Origin: Prostheceraeus crozeri
Lineage: Eukaryota > Platyhelminthes > Polycladida > Euryleptidae
Length of the DNA: 64,000 bases
NCBI GenBank assembly: GCA_907163375.1
Contig: CAJQUW010012497.1
Location: 372,001-436,000, forward strand
Reading direction: 5' to 3'
Each line of letters starts with the position of its first letter. Positions within the stretch are counted from its first letter, which is position 1. Position numbers and translations under genes: made by a program. The notes beneath the pieces were generated by a model. That model worked only from the letters and a program-made list of their open reading frames with translations. It searched no databases and was not told the DNA's origin. Below, piece after piece: positions 11,152-23,006 of the stretch.

Positions 11152-14100
11152 TTACTCAGCTGCAGGGGAGCGTTGGTGGCTCCTTCCATCAGATCTATCT
11201 TTTGCGTGCTTTAGTACGCTCTGCAAAGAGGCCTCTATTTCCTTCTCAGTCACATGAGATCTAGAAAGTTTGATACCGCACGATAAATTCGGGAATTCTT
11301 GAATGGAAATTTGTTGTTCCTGCCGTGAAATGAATACTTCTTCGAAATATCCACAGCCAAAATCCTTCAAAATATTCGACGGCATAAATTGTTTAGTCCG
11401 CTGCCGCCGATCAGTGAGAACTGCTTTGCCTGAAAAATAAAGCTGCTTTTAAAATGGTGAAGCTTCTCCACGTACGTCAGTACATTTCCACTTCATTGTG
11501 GTGTACCTAAATCAAACAGAGCAAATAATTTCAAAACGATGTGAGTGGCTTTGTGATTCCAGTAAATCATTTGTGTCTGCAAAAGTCATTTAAATGATTC
11601 AGTTAATAATCAGGTCGTGGGTAGCACCGCTCTTTTAATGCCGACAATCATTGAGTGATGCAAATGACAGTGACAGCTTCTGCCTTCATTTTGAATTGAA
11701 AATCTCACGTGTGCCTAACATTGAAAGTAGTCAACTAGTCATCCAGGTCAATATAAACCTTAATTATGCATTAAAGCAAGTCTACATAAAGTTCGACGTA
11801 GAAACACTGTTTAGACCAAAGGTCAATATAAACCTTAATTATGCATAAAAGCAAGTCTGCATCAAGTTCGATGTAGAAACACTGTTTAGACCGGCTCTAT
11901 CTGCTGAGCCACAGGAATTACGACCAATTTTAATAACCAGACAGAAAGCAGTCACTGCCAAATTCTGAACGTTATAGCGAGCTAGTGAGTGAGCGAAATG
12001 CCATTTCGGTGCTCTGGCTCAGATTTGCGCGACTCATCTTTCTCTCTATTCATGCAACGAAACCGTTGAATGACAGTCGTAAGTCAAGGAATAAGTGGAC
12101 CGGTCTCTTAAAAGAATTAGTCAATATCATGCGCTCCTGCAGGATAGGAATAAAAAACATCACTATAGGCTGTGAAGTTTATCAGTTTATCAGATAGAAT
12201 TGGAGGTCTGAAACAACTCATCCAATATTTTCGAAAATCACCCGGTAATTTCTTCAATTTCCTGGTGATAGAATATGTTATGAAGATTGATACGCAACCG
12301 GAAATACATTCATTCTCTGGACTGTGATCAATTGCAGCGCTCGCATCTTGAAACAACTATCAGATTATTTGTTAGAAAATGTTAACATGCAAAAAGTTTA
12401 ATACAGCTCTTCTATTTCTTCTGAGATCTATCTAATAGAATTGATGACATGGCCACAGAAGAAATTGTGACTAGACATGGCCAAAGGCGAGCGAACGGTT
12501 TACGGCTAGACGAGGCTTCAGATAGAAAATATCAGCTCAGCTAAAATTCTGGCCGTTGTAGCCGATAAGATATGTGAAACAAGAATTTTGAAGATTTCTG
12601 CCACGATTGAAAAATCCAATTAACTGTGCATAGCTCTCATTATTTATATCTGTTTAAATTTGCATTCTGAAGGCTACACATTCGCACATAAAACTTGAAC
12701 AGATTCAAAACGATTAAACCTAATAGTGTGGCACTCTGTGTTAGTATATGGCCCTTTTATATTCGCAGTTCAAGGAATGGGATATTCACGAGCCTGGATG
12801 AAGTACTTCCGAAGATTAGACACTTTTTATAAACCGGCATAGACGCTTTAATTCCAATCGACTTAAGACAGGCTTTCTCGATCTGACGAAATCATTTGCT
12901 TCAAGCAACAATATCAATTAATCTATATTGACAAGCTATCGACTCATCAATTACACAGATATCCCTGAAAATTGCAAAATATTTTTTGTAAAACATTAAA
13001 ATCTTCTTTCAAAGAGAAAGAAGTTCGAATGAGACTCATTAAGCTTACTAAAAATAATTAAGACTAATTTGCCGATGAAGTTGAGCACGTAAAGCACGCG
13101 AATTTAAGAAAATTCAGCTATAGCTTCGTCTATGTTCAGCTATACAGAGGTACGCCTATCGCGATGATGCATAAATGTAGTGGTAACATGTAAAAATGAG
13201 ACAACTTAGTGAAATCTCTGTGGGAATGAGGTTGGTTAAATGAAATATTTTAAACGTTGCAGCTTACTCGAAAATGTTTACCCCTCATGTCTAATGTCCG
13301 TCTAATTCACGCCCGTCTAATGTCACGTTACCAGAATTGACTTTATCTCATTGCAGCGAACCATCAATTAGAGCCAACGCTGTGCAAAGTATCTTGCAGT
13401 CAAAGCTCGATAATTAAGAGTATAAATACCAGGTTTACTATCTCTTAATTATTGAAAGTCTGAATTCAAAAGCAACTTATATAAGCCGCCAAATATACAA
13501 AAAATGCCGCGGCCGTATGATCTTAATTGACCGAAGTCTTAATTGTCCGTGTCCGAATTAACGAGCTTCGACTGGATTTACTGTATTCATGCGAAGCGAT
13601 TCGTTAACGATGTCATTCTGTCCGCACGATTCTATTTGAATGGTCGTGAAAAATTGGCTTGCTTTACCTATAGTCAAATATTTATAACCAGAGGAACACT
13701 TTTTACATCACATCTAATTCAAAAGTTATCTGTTGAAATATTTCAGTCAATTCAGTGCTTGGTATAATGTGTAGTGCGCAGGTAAACCGCTATTAATTAC
13801 TTAATTTATCTATCATCACTTCATTCGACTTACCTGATACGAATTTCGTTTGATAAGTAATCCGTTCTATCAATATTTTCGGCTCAAGATATTCCTCGCA
13901 TTTTCTATATTGTAATTTGGTTGATAATCCATTAATAAGATCAATCAATTTACATACGATGTCCACAGGTGTCAGTCAGGCAACTCCAAAAGTATACTTG
14001 TACATTGTAATGCAGCACAGTATGGTTACACATGGTTCACTCAACTTTTTAAGTAGCCACTGCTTTGAATTGTCTTAAATTGAAAAACGTAATTTACTTA

Positions 14101-15675
14101 AATTACAGGTGCTCTATATACAAGGTTGCAAGAGGTATCCAAGGAGACATGATAAAAGCTAAGGGTTAATAGGTTAATTAATTTAATAGGTCTGATTTAC
14201 TTCACACTTCAATTACCAATACAATTGTCATAAAACGAGGAAGTATACTTACCCGATCAGCATCACGGCTTATGGAATAATCTTTGAATCTGGGGCAATA
14301 ACTGGTCGATAGACTTTCCACGTCGCTCTCTTTATCAGTGTCCGTTTCCATTGATTCAGTTTCAGGAAGATCTGTGGTTGATGACATGCTGGATAACAGA
14401 AATAGGACACCGTTTATCATTGTATACTGTAAACAATAAATAGGCGGCTTACCACTTATTAACGTTGACTTGCACTGCGTTATGGAACTCATCTATACTT
14501 GCTTTCCGTTTCCTTCCAAATTTTTGTCGCATAAATAACAATTTCTCATTTGGGGCCAAAGACGCCCCAAATTCTTTCAGGCGCCGTATGAGTCAGATTC
14601 TCCAAAACTTCTGTAATTCATAATTTGCATTCATGAGTGATCGATGCACGTATGAGAATTATCCATTTTTCCCAATGTGGGATCAGGACAATTTTTTAAT
14701 TTTTCGTCAAGATAATCTAAGTTATGAATCCACCATACAAATTTAAGTCTGCAAGTATGACATAAGCACAGATTCATAATCCCCGTATTGACGTATCTAA
14801 TTTTAGCATTGCACTTGAAACGTAGATCACTTGGTTATTAAAACTCAAAATGTAGGCGTGGACAGCAACTGATTGATCTGCATTTAGACATGTAGTCAGA
14901 TATTTCTTTGTTTCAAGGGCCATTAATTCGAAAATTAAGTATACTTAAATGACTACGGATCAATCTTGTAAGCTTATTGTAATGCTTGTAAGCATTAGGC
15001 GGAAAATTCTCATGGATGGATGTCTGAAATGAAGCTTACCTTTGCATCTTCATTATTATTGTCTGTTAAGACGGGATGTTCATCAGAGATTGCTTCGCAA
15101 ATGAAGGATAACTGCGTTGAATCCAAATACCTATCGGGAATAAAAAGAAAAATTCGTTTATTTATATGAACTTTATATGAACCACTATCACAATTTAGCT
15201 CATCTTGAATATTCTGACTAAGCACAGCTTCCTTTTACGCAAATGCTGACAATTACTTTATTAACCTTATTCAAACTTTTTGCACATATGGCTTTTATCA
15301 AGTTAATTTCCGAAATACACAGTACACAGATTTTTTCCGATCGCGAGGTTTCGGCTAACAGCTTGATCATATAGAATGAAAGCAATGAAAAACACACGGG
15401 TCAGACAGGAGTCGTAATTTCAACGCGAAATTAACTTACTTCTTTCTAATTACTTTATTATATAACCGGATATGAGGAGACCTGCTGTCCTTAAAATAGC
15501 TAGGTCAATTTTTGGGGTACCCACACATTAATTAACATAAGGAAAATGGTAAGATGTTGAACGTGAGCTATTTGACTCACTTTTTGTTCGATGGATGAAG
15601 TCCGAAATGATTAAATAAATTAGTTTCCTTTACGGTTCTATATCTGCAACCGTTTATGCCACATTCGAAGACCAT
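11152..15675 (-). CDS. Unrecognised multi-exon gene with N-terminal zinc finger
   Basis: Candidate exons on the minus strand, each between plausible splice sites: 15581-15675 (ATG, then MVFECGINGCRYRTVKETN...HFGLHPSNK, a C-x4-C...H-x3-H finger; donor GTGAGT), 15040-15130, 14453-14748, 14253-14388 (Ser/Asp/Glu-rich), 13834-13904 (EEYLEPKILIERITYQTKFV) and 11152-11429 (TDRRQRTKQFMPSNILKDFG...; stop at 11152). Phases agree for exons 1-2, 3-4 and 5-6. The joins 2-3 and 4-5 do not fit simply. Exon 3 is also interrupted: the best open frame in its first half (LKFVWWIHNLDYLDEKL) and that in its second half (NEKLLFMRQKFGRKRKASID) differ. I do not recognise the protein. It may be the transposase of the surrounding block or a captured host gene. 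Confidence 0.4.
11746..11893. repeat. 75-bp tandem duplication
   Basis: GGTCAATATAAACCTTAATT occurs at 11746 and 11821. The following sequence through CACTGTTTAGACC is repeated with a few substitutions, giving two copies of a 75-bp unit. Confidence 0.85.
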
Positions 15676-16090
15676 TCAATTCAACAAATAAATTGGGAAA
15701 TTATTTCAGAGAATTCAGGGGGGACTACACTCGAAATGTACTAGTAAATAGTTTGATCATAACCATCATCGATTATCAAAAAAAATTTGTGGATGACATT
15801 GATACTGTACTAACGGATAGCCTATCGCAAATTTCAAAATTTTCATATATTATGCCTACTGTACACGCACACATTTTCTCTCATTTATTCTTCTTTGCCT
15901 ACAGCAGGAGCGATAATTTTCAATGCTACTGACATCATATTTACTCAATTATAACGTCAACAGGCTCTCGTCTAAGCATTTGCAAGCATATTTGCGTCAT
16001 GCATTCAATGTCTGTAAAGTCTGGACATCTCATCACGTCTTTTACACATTTACAAACATGTGTTAGCATATAATTATTGGTCAACATGAC

Positions 16091-17528
16091 ACATTCTTAT
16101 GATAATCTGGTCTTCGACATCGTGGACAACGTGCAGAGTAACTCATTTGACATCCGAATCATGTTAAGCAAGTCTGGGGAGGTCCTCCAAGAAAGTGCTT
16201 TTGCCTGAATCAGTGACCAGAACGGAATTTGCCATAAAAACGTGTCTCTTTCACTTAGCGAAATTATGAAATGATAGAAATAGTGCACAATTCTTGTGAT
16301 AATCTGGTCTTCGACATCGTGGACAACGTGCAGAGTAACTCATTTGACATCCGAATCATGTTAAGCAAGTCTGGGGAGGTCCTCCAAGAAAGTGCTTTTG
16401 CCTGAATTAGTGACCAGAACGGAATTTGCCATAAAAACGTGTCTCTTTCACTTAGCGAAATTGTGAAATGATAGAAATAGTGCACAATTCTTGTGATAAT
16501 CTGGTCTTCGACATCGTGGACAACGTGCAGAGTAACTCATTTGACATCCGAATCATGTTAAGCAAGTCTGGGGAGGTCCTCCAAGAAAGTGCTTTTGCCT
16601 GAATTAGTGACCAGAACGGAATTTGCCATAAAAACGTGTCTCTTTCACTTAGCGAAATTGTGAAATGATAGAAATAGTGCACAATTCTTGTGATAATCTG
16701 GTCTTCGACATCGTGGACAACGTGCAGAGTAACTCATTTGACATCCGAATCATGTTAAGCAAGTCTGGGGAGGTCCTCCAAGAAAGTGCTTTTGCCTGAA
16801 TTAGTGACCAGAACGGAATTTGCCATAAAAACGTGTCTCTTTCACTTAGCGAAATTGTGAAATGATAGAAATAGTGCACAATTCTTGTGATAATCTGGTC
16901 TTCGACATCGTGGACAACGTGCAGAGTAACTCATTTGACATCCGAATCATGTTAAGCAAGTCTGGGGAGGTCCTCCAAGAAAGTGCTTTTGCCTGAATTA
17001 GTGACCAGAACGGAATTTGCCATAAAAACGTGTCTCTTTCACTTAGCGAAATTGTGAAATGATAGAAATAGTGCACAATTCTTGTGATAATCTGGTCTTC
17101 GACATCGTGGACAACGTGCAGAGTAACTCATTTGACATCCGAATCATGTTAAGCAAGTCTGGGGAGGTCCTCCAAGAAAGTGCTTTTGCCTGAATTAGTG
17201 ACCAGAACGGAATTTGCCATAAAAACGTGTCTCTTTCACTTAGCGAAATTGTGAAATGATAGAAATAGTGCACAATTCTTGTGATAATCTGGTCTTCGAC
17301 ATCGTGGACAACGTGCAGAGTAACTCATTTGACATCCGAATCATGTTAAGCAAGTCTGGGGAGGTCCTCCAAGAAAGTGCTTTTGCCTGAATTAGTGACC
17401 AGAACGGAATTTGCCATAAAAACGTGTCTCTTTCACTTAGCGAAATTGTGAAATGATAGAAATAGTGCACAATTCTTGTGATAATCTGGTCTTCGACATC
17501 GTGGACAACGTGCAGAGTAACTCATTTG
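16091..17528. repeat. 197-bp minisatellite, seven full units plus a partial unit
   Basis: GATAATCTGGTCTTCGACAT recurs at 16101, 16298, 16495 and so on to 17480, exactly 197 bp apart. The last unit breaks off at about 17528. The first unit differs at several bases (for example GAATCAGTGACC against GAATTAGTGACC and AAATTATG against AAATTGTG); the later units look identical by eye. The period is 65 codons plus two bases, so the repeated minus-strand open frames of 63-76 codons are a by-product of the repeat. Confidence 0.95.
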
Positions 17529-20500
17529 TATCCTCCTATTTTTGTATCATGTCATTTAAGTTCTGACTCTTATTTCATAATACCGGGTAGCCCAAGTAGC
17601 TACAAGGGATCGAATTGTAAGATAGCCTAATAGCCCTACTATAAGCACAGTAGAAAAATGTGTGGGAGACACGATAATTGCGAATGGTTTAGGGTTATTT
17701 GGGTAGTTTACATAATTCAAGTTAACCTGTATGCGGGATGTAATGGAGTAAGCTTTAAGCCTTAGGTATCTTATAATTTTTTCCTCTTGTCGTAGGCTTT
17801 TACATGTGATAGGCACAAATGCAGCATTTCAGTAGGCCTAAATATTCAAAGTACGTTTTAATAACCTAAACAAGCTAGTAAATAATTTCTGTATAAATAG
17901 TAGCTCCAAGAACAAACCCGCTTTTTTACGAAGCATCTAGGCTTACATGTAGAGCGTATCAAGTTAGGTATACCTTCTAGAGAAAATACAGGTACCTAAC
18001 TTCTCGTAGACTCGTTTACTGATTCGTCCAACTGATGTTGAGTGAGACATAAAGGTAGACATAATTACATATGTGATAGGCCCTGGGAAAGTTACATCCC
18101 TCGAGCATGGGTGGTACGCCGGTACGTAGTTGATTCGCTGAGATTGTCTATTCTTCCCTATGTGTAATAGGAAATGAATGCTAAGGAATACAGTTTTTAA
18201 CTTCTTTTCGCCGTGCGTGAGTCGAATAAACCTTCAAGATAACTTTCCAATAACTCTCGTCTACCGAACTCGAGTTTTGATTTTGATGGACATGGCGAGC
18301 GACATGTCGAGGCCACGAGGTCTTCACTTTTCTCCTCCCTAAACATATTCTTACCTATCCAATGCAATTTATAATATGAATAATACAGGTTATCAAAATG
18401 CGACTCTTACTGTTTCGAGTCTCAATTCAAAAATAATTATTAACCATAATTCTACATTCTAAAGGTACAACATAACATTCTCATAATTCAAGGGTATTCC
18501 GGGGTATTCAAAGAAATATGTTACATAAATAATTATCAATGGTTTAAATTTATGCGAACGTTGAATATTATTTATGTCTTATTCACATACTATTTCACTC
18601 AATGGCTAATCACATAAAAAACGATGCGACAGACGTGTAGTTCATTTGAAAGAACAGGAGCGTAAGTTTTGCAGTTCTCACTCGTCGAAGACAGCAAATT
18701 CTAATTTCATTATCCATTGAAAGCAGTCGGCGTATTCTCATTGGTCTATCATCAAATTTAAGCCAATTAAAAAGGAGCGCTGACTCTTTCGTATGATTAA
18801 GTTTGTCACTTGTGTTGAATGTTTCACTCCATTTCTGATCTGAAGATCATTTCAAATGTCCTTTAATCCACAAATGATATCTAGATCCTTGATTTACGCT
18901 TCAAGCATAACTTTTCATTGCTCTAGAACTCAAAACCAAATATATATATATTCATTTTCTTCTCAGTGAAATCAATCACATGTACAGAAATGTTAAAGTT
19001 TTACAAGTTAAAATCAACGAATGATGATTGAGATGGAGCACGTGATTCTCAAATCAACGCTCTGCTTTTCCATATGCTAATGTTAATGAATGTGAATGAG
19101 AAATGAAGACTGATGGGGTGGGTGATAGGAGAATAATTGATGAATCTTAATTGCTGAAGAAGTGGATGGATGGAGCACCCGCTGAATGTCACTCATTGTC
19201 AACTTGCTTACGTCATTAAGCTGACATTGAGATGTTACAACTGCATTGCAATGAATTCCAAAAGACGTTGAGTGATACAGTCATTTTAAGTCAGTAAGAG
19301 CCTCTCGAAATGTTATGCGTCTTATAATACGGGCGTAAAATAATAAGTCACCGCACCTACAGACAATCTGATTCATACATTCTAACCATATTCTAAGTCA
19401 TTGATCTCTTTGAGCGCCCTCTACAATACTTTTCATAATTTGCATTTCACATGATTTTATTGCAATATATATAACTTTCAGAAACTGCAATTTTTCAGTT
19501 TATATATAAATCGTAATAGTTTTATATCATCAAATTATAAATTGCACTATTTCTGTATTATCGGATATATATTGCAATTCTTCCGCAATTTTGTCAACCA
19601 GTGTGGCCTACGGACCCTATGAAATATTGCAGACCATATTTCGGACCTTCACATATATTGTGAATACGGACCCTCTAAAGATTTCATGCAATATTGGATA
19701 AAATCAACTTTGCTTTTTTCTTTAAACTTTATTGTTAGCAATTTTTCAGGTATGCAAGCATTAATCAGTAATAAATAACACACGTGACAGAATTTTTCTC
19801 AAAATAATTTCGGACCATCGTAATACGGACCCTTTCCTACCTGTAATACGGACCATTTTGCCTAACAGTGTAGAGACACGAATGAAACTTCCAGATTATT
19901 CTGCGCTATTTCTTTTTTTGTGAAATGAAGCGATGACCTCTATTTCACCCCTCGAGTTGAAATGTGATCTTCCGATTGCGCTGCGCTATCGAAGGCGCAC
20001 GAGAAAGTTATCTGCTATCGGGCTGGACTGGACAAAGCGCTCTTCTATTAATAGAATTCTCTCTCTCCATTCTCTCCCTCACTGTATCACAGGCTTGAAG
20101 TGACCGAGATATTATGCAACACTCATTGAGGATTCTTCCATTCATTCACAATTTAATGAATGAACAATAATACAACTTGCAACCTTTTGACCAAAAAATT
20201 GACAAGCGGTGAAATTCAGGCATAGTCAGAATCATGGTCAGAATGATATAAAGTTCACGGTCAAGTCAAGAATTTTGAGCAATTTTTTTCATTGTCATCG
20301 ATGCGTCATGCAAATATATATGAAGCATTGCAACCAAAGATGTTTGACGCAACATTTCACGATTGAATGCATCATCATCATGTAGCGAAAATCACTGAGA
20401 GAAATGAGAGCTAAGGTTATTTATTCCAAGGAAAAACTTGCCTAGATGTGCCAGACAGCCGATCGATGACAGTTTCGGGCCAGTCCACTAACATTGGAGA

Positions 20501-21034
20501 TACGTTTTTCTTAGAAATCACAACAAATTCGCTGCTCAATGTGTGTGACAACTCTGGGGTCGTTCTATTTCAAAATTAGCTCGTGTGAATTTAAGGGCTG
20601 ACTCACGACCACTCCCTGTCAAAAAAATAAACGTGAAAATTGGGGGGGGGGCCAAACCTCGACTTCAAGACATCACATTTCACGTCATTTTTCGATGAGA
20701 GCGGTCACAAATTGATATGATCATGCATTTTTACTTCCAAATAAGCCATTTTCGAAAAATTTGTTGGTCCCAATTTTTTCATGTGGCCCAAGACTTTTTG
20801 ACGAGGGACCCACGACTCATTTTCTCGCGGGAAATGCATCGATCTACTTTGATTAAATGCGTTCGAATTTCTGCATCAGAAGCATCTTTTTCCACAAGCA
20901 TTCTACATTTGAGTCTTAATTAGAAACTCTGAAGCTGATTGCCGAAATTTTTGCAATTTATCAGTTTTGCGAAGCCGGAATATTGCCTTTCTGACATCAT
21001 GGAGGCTAGTTAAATGCCAAAACCAGACATATGA
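17529..21034. other. Non-coding interior of the 10.9-kb block
   Basis: AT-rich, with no recognised gene or RNA. It contains an ATTGCAAT-rich patch at about 19440-19600 related in reverse complement to 580-660, a TACGGACC-bearing unit (19602-19871), and a poly-G run near 20642-20651. The few open frames over 60 codons lack splice support or recognisable motifs. Confidence 0.5.
19602..19871. repeat. MITE-like unit with iterated TACGGACC/TTCGGACC
   Basis: The word (TA/TT)CGGACC(C/A/T) occurs six times in 270 bp. The unit is bounded by CAGTGTGGCC on the left and CCTAACAGTGTAG on the right, which are weak inverted copies (CASTGT). There is no coding sequence. It may be a decayed non-autonomous element; the boundaries are tentative. 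Confidence 0.4.
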
Positions 21035-21201
21035 TGAAGGTCGCCGTTGACACTCGAGGCAACTGCTGACAGCGGTCGCCGGGCAACGGTCGCCCACATA
21101 CAGTCGAGGCGACCGCCACCAGGAGTCGCCGGGCGGCGGCGACTTCGGCGACGCCGAGGGCTGTCGCGGCGACCGCTGGGCGACTTTTGTGGTTGATAGG
21201 G
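21035..21201. repeat. Right GGTCGCC-rich arm
   Basis: At least nine GTCGCC/GGCGAC words in about 165 bp, in both orientations, ending in TGGTTGATAGGGA. This is the inverted counterpart of the left arm's CCCCTATCAACCA. Local GC content is very high. Open frames crossing it are attributed to composition. Confidence 0.7.
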
Positions 21202-21795
21202 ACAGCAGCTTACACGCTCACACGCTTGCACACAGGAGTTATTGTGTTGTCTGTGAGCGAGATACAATATTATGCTGTCCGTCGGTCTCAGACTCTTTAC
21301 TGATGCGTTTTTAATTCACAGCTGGCAATACCGTACTGTCCCCAAAGCACTATGGGGAAAACTTTCATTGGACGCTGAGTCAAACGCGCACCCTTTTGAT
21401 CGCATAAAAGGCAACAGCACAGCGGTTCTCCAAGTTAAGCCTTACAATGGACAAAATAAAGATTCCATTTATTGTCAATCCACCAGCCGAGTCAGACGAG
21501 CAATGAATGACGTCAGCGCCAATTCTGATTTGCGAAGGAAGGCAAAGAGGGAAGTTCAAAGAAGGTGCGACGGGGCGGGCGGGTTGAAGGGGAGCGAAAA
21601 TAAGCTGACAATGTGGAGAGAAATCTGGCTGTGTGCCGTGTGGCAAAGCGAGTTCCGTCTTATTGTGAAAACAGAGAAGATAGGCCGACAGTGGAGAATG
21701 TGTATTATTCGAATAAAAATTCATTATTCGAATAAAATAAAATAAAAATCCTTATTTTATTTTATTCGAATAATTTTCCCCGACCAAAAACACTA

Positions 21796-22817
21796 GTCTT
21801 CCGTCACCCATCTTCCATTTTGAGAGAATATCTCGCCATGTTCGCTTTAGAGGCGCAAAATAGGCGACGTCGAGTGGCTGCGTTAAGTGAGTGGAGTTCT
21901 TCGGAAGGAAGATGAATTTAATATCATTTTGCTTGCATGAATCTACAATCCTGTTGGAAAGGTGGCTTTGAAGATTGTCGCCAATAAGTGCTTTGGGACC
22001 TTCTTTTCTTTTGAAATATGGGAGTGTTATCCTGAAGAACCAATCTTCAAACGTTGGTCCATCGAACCATCCACTTTTGGTTCTATTATACCTAGCATTT
22101 GGTGGACCGTTATTTGTCCAAGTGGACCAAATATTTTCTGACTTGTAGACAACGTACACAGGAAGAGTTTCTCCTTCTGCTGATCCCGCAAACATGATTG
22201 AATAAGCCGACTTGGTGGTATTTTGAATTCGTTCAGGAGGTTTGCAACCTCTCTTCACTATGCATTTTTTGATTCCAGGGTTATCACTTAAGTTAGTTTC
22301 ATCGTAATTGACAATGTTTCATGGTGGAATGTTCTCAAGTGAAGCTTCTAGCTCATCGCAGTATTCGTTGATAATAGAACGACTCACATTTGCCCTTGAG
22401 CGTTTGATATTTGGTACGAGTCTCTCACTAAGAATGTTGCTGTGCCTGATCAAAAAGCTTCGGGCCCATTCTATGCCAGGCATGTTTTCTTTGAATGATT
22501 TTATAGTGTCTAATAGGGACTTGACGAACAGGCGTAATTCAAGACTGTCCATGGGGTAGCCCCATGAGGCACATATCAGGATCTTGTCCATAAGCATTGA
22601 TTCCATTTCAGATGATAAGGCAGTTTGACCACCCGGTGGATTTTTCCTCTGTCCTTTCATGGCTCGCTGAATTGTAGATTTAGGGACATTATATTGTTTT
22701 GCAGCCTTTCACAAAGACATCACACGACGCCTACAGGCATCCACTGCGAGTGATAAGGACTCATCGGAGAAGCGGAGATACTTCGAGTAAACATTTCTCT
22801 TGTAGTTTCGCGGCATT
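21796..22817 (-). pseudogene. pogo element 1 transposase, N-terminal and catalytic part
   Basis: ATG at 22815-22817. An N-terminal helix-turn-helix of the psq type (KAAKQYNVPKSTIQRAM) is followed by a CENP-B-like region (WARSFLIRHSNILSERL). The DDE core shows NIVNYDETNLSD, GPKALIGDNLQSHLS and FLPKNSTHLTQPLDVAYFAP, which supply the three acidic residues. It is broken by an extra base in an A run near 22800, a TGA at 22709-22711 and a TGA at 22319-22321 just before the first catalytic Asp. It is then cut by the hAT at 21796 and continues in frame at 7386. Joined length is about 600 codons, usual for this group. Confidence 0.8.
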
Positions 22818-22930
22818 TCTTCCTTTGAGCCTAGAAAAAGAATAAGATTAATATTAACTTGTGTTTCATGTCATTGAGTTAGTACTATGAAAATTCATTT
22901 CCTTCGTCTGGATATCTTAGACGATGAACC

Positions 22931-23006
22931 GTGGTGGCTCAGTCGATAAAGCGATTGCTACGAAGCCCATCACATTTGTAAGGTTTTGAGTTCGAACGCT
23001 TCGCAT
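22931..23006 (+). repeat. tRNA-like unit, probable SINE head
   Basis: A-box-like TGGCTCAGTCGA (22935-22946) and B-box-like GAGTTCGAACGCT (22988-23000) are spaced as in a tRNA within a unit of about 76 bp. Arm pairing is poor, so a functional tRNA is unlikely. The position inside the non-coding 5' part of the pogo element suggests a tRNA-derived SINE insertion or relic. Confidence 0.55.

Larger units (their letters stand above)
10350..21215. mobile_element. Unclassified 10.9-kb block inside the hAT, bounded by inverted GGTCGCC-rich arms
   Basis: Two GC-rich arms face each other in otherwise AT-rich DNA. The left arm starts near 10353 (CCCCTATCAACCAGAGCGG) and the right arm, read inward from about 21201, starts TCCCTATCAACCACAAAAG. 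Both then continue with repeated GTCGCC words. The shared end word is CCCTATCAACCA. A 2-bp AC on either side is the only possible target duplication I see, so the boundaries are provisional. Inside are a candidate multi-exon gene (11152-15675), two small tandem repeats, a 140-bp MITE and a 197-bp minisatellite. It could be a large cut-and-paste element that captured DNA, or a family unknown to me. Confidence 0.5.
7395..21795 (-). mobile_element. hAT element inserted in the pogo transposase
   Basis: The left end begins TAGGGTTTCA at 7395. The right end, read inward, begins TAGTGTTTTTGG at 21795. An 8-bp target duplication GTCTTCCG flanks it exactly (7387-7394 and 21796-21803), the length expected for hAT. 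Removing the insert restores continuous pogo coding sequence. Both ends carry subterminal palindromes TTATTCGAATAA (several at 7424-7475 and 21704-21774). The 14.4 kb span is too long for a hAT. If the 10.35-21.2 kb block is a later insertion, the hAT proper is about 3.5 kb. Confidence 0.85.

Noticed and set aside
16097-17470. Seven near-identical minus-strand open frames of 63-76 codons
   Set aside because: They recur exactly with the 197-bp minisatellite; the unit is not a multiple of three and the peptide resembles no known family.
10340-21215. 8-bp target duplication for the 10.9-kb block
   Set aside because: No convincing direct repeat of 3-9 bp was found next to the CCCTATCAACCA ends; only a 2-bp AC, which is expected by chance.
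22931-23006. Functional tRNA gene
   Set aside because: A and B boxes are present but the acceptor and anticodon arms do not pair convincingly; a SINE relic fits better.
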